NCBI GenBank assembly: GCA_012797845.1
Contig: JAAZOH010000019.1
Span: 1-43,660 of the forward strand
Source of the DNA: Candidatus Beckwithbacteria bacterium
GTDB lineage: Bacteria > Patescibacteriota > Microgenomatia > UBA1400 > UBA1449
DNA length: 43,660 bases
Reading direction: 5' to 3'
The notes beneath the pieces are model-generated. The model did not search any database and was not told the origin of the DNA. It worked only from the letters and a program-made list of their open reading frames with translations. Of this stretch, positions 43,296 through 43,660 are shown piece by piece. The position numbers and the translations under genes are program-made. The stretch's first letter is position 1; each line of letters begins with the position of its first letter.

Positions 43296-43562
43296 TTAAT
43301 CAACTTTCACTATCAAATGGCGCAAAAGCTCTTCTTCAAGCTGGATTTTTTGCTCAAGTTTTTTGATCTGATCAGAGTCAGCTTCAACTATTAGATGTAA
43401 ATAGGTAGCTTCGGTTCGTTTAGCAATCGGATAAGCCAGTGACTTTACTCCCCAATTATCTTTTTTGGCAATGCTAGCCCCAACCGTTTCGATGTAATCG
43501 GTCAGTTTTTTAGCCATGTTTTTATTATCTTTATCAAAAATAAAAGTTGCTTCGTATTGCAT
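43296..43562 (-). CDS. rpsF: 30S ribosomal protein bS6
   Basis: This 88-residue protein has the bS6 fold pattern: MQYEATFIFDKDNKN, then KLTDYIETVGASIAKKDNWGVKSLAYPIAKRTEATYLHLIVEAD, and a final LLRHLIVKVD. It pairs with bS18 in the small subunit. It is the first gene of the S6-SSB-S18 cluster. Confidence 0.94.
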   Translation of the reverse strand: MQYEATFIFDKDNKNMAKKLTDYIETVGASIAKKDNWGVKSLAYPIAKRTEATYLHLIVEADSDQIKKLEQKIQLEEELLRHLIVKVD

Positions 43563-43632
43563 AGATGTTCCTTTAATAACAATAATTAGGCTTATTTTAA
43601 ACTAAATTTTGCCCAAGCGAAATAACCTTTGA

Positions 43633-43641
43633 ATTATAACA
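43633..43641 (-). promoter_or_regulatory. Extended -10 promoter of rpsF
   Basis: On minus TGTTATAAT (43641-43633) is a perfect extended -10 box, the same 9-mer as at rpmE. TTGTTT (43660-43655) lies 16 bases upstream as a fair -35 box at the edge of the window. The leader to the ATG at 43562 is ~65 bases. Confidence 0.6.
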
Positions 43642-43660
43642 TTACATTGAGGAGAAACAA

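Overview
The window looks like chromosomal DNA from an AT-rich member of the Patescibacteria (Candidate Phyla Radiation, CPR), possibly near Microgenomates or Katanobacteria. This rests on small, compact core genes, a type IV pilus cluster of the kind found in CPR genomes, many short membrane or exported proteins without recognisable function, a shortened RF1 and a shortened bL9. I could run no database search, so the phylum is an inference. The standard code fits: no conserved gene is interrupted by UGA. However, UAA or UAG ends every complete gene I call except one.

Layout. (1) Positions 1-7964, minus strand: pilB-pilT-pilC-pilin-pilD followed by at least five pseudopilin or minor-pilin genes, with a terminator after the main pilin. 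(2) 8090-16506, plus strand: holB (delta prime), gyrB, a membrane proton pyrophosphatase (hppA), a soluble pyrophosphatase (ppa) and gyrA. The hppA leader is packed with hairpins. (3) 16.5-21.1 kb is an accessory-like patch. It holds a probable PD-(D/E)XK nuclease fused to an unknown N-terminal domain (the only UGA-terminated gene), a tyrosine recombinase, 1.4 kb of very AT-rich DNA without a gene, and a small PhzF-like gene. (4) 21.1-28.9 kb: membrane protein, yebC, a divergent TPR protein, a LytR_C-like protein, tgt, a pseudouridine synthase, lspA, lgt, a small membrane protein and efp. (5) 29.0-36.4 kb: tRNA-Leu(CAA) preceded by a broken copy of its own 5' part carrying a hairpin insert, a Tat-exported protein, dnaB, an MBL-fold protein, two exported proteins, a polytopic membrane protein and hisS. 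(6) 36.5-37.1 kb: a leader RNA with a T-box-like sequence whose UGGG would match the histidine tRNA end, a second terminator-like hairpin and an unlisted 52-codon gene, all upstream of hisS. (7) 37.1-43.6 kb: rpmE-prfA on plus; rpsF-ssb-rpsR, a barrel-domain protein, ctp, rplI and htrA on minus.

How the genes fit together. The left part builds and retracts a type IV pilus. The centre supplies replication and supercoiling proteins (delta prime, gyrase, DnaB, SSB) and two ways of hydrolysing pyrophosphate, one of which conserves energy as an ion gradient. The right part is mostly translation (EF-P, HisRS, RF1, L31, L9, S18, S6, Tgt, pseudouridylation) and envelope quality control or lipoprotein maturation (HtrA, Ctp, Lgt, LspA).

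The best leads for something new are the T-box-like leader with its small ORF, the nuclease fusion and its odd stop codon, the hairpin-split tRNA copy, the hairpin-dense hppA leader and the 1.4 kb gene-free tract. Extended -10 promoters (TGnTAnnnT) and near-leaderless starts recur through the window.
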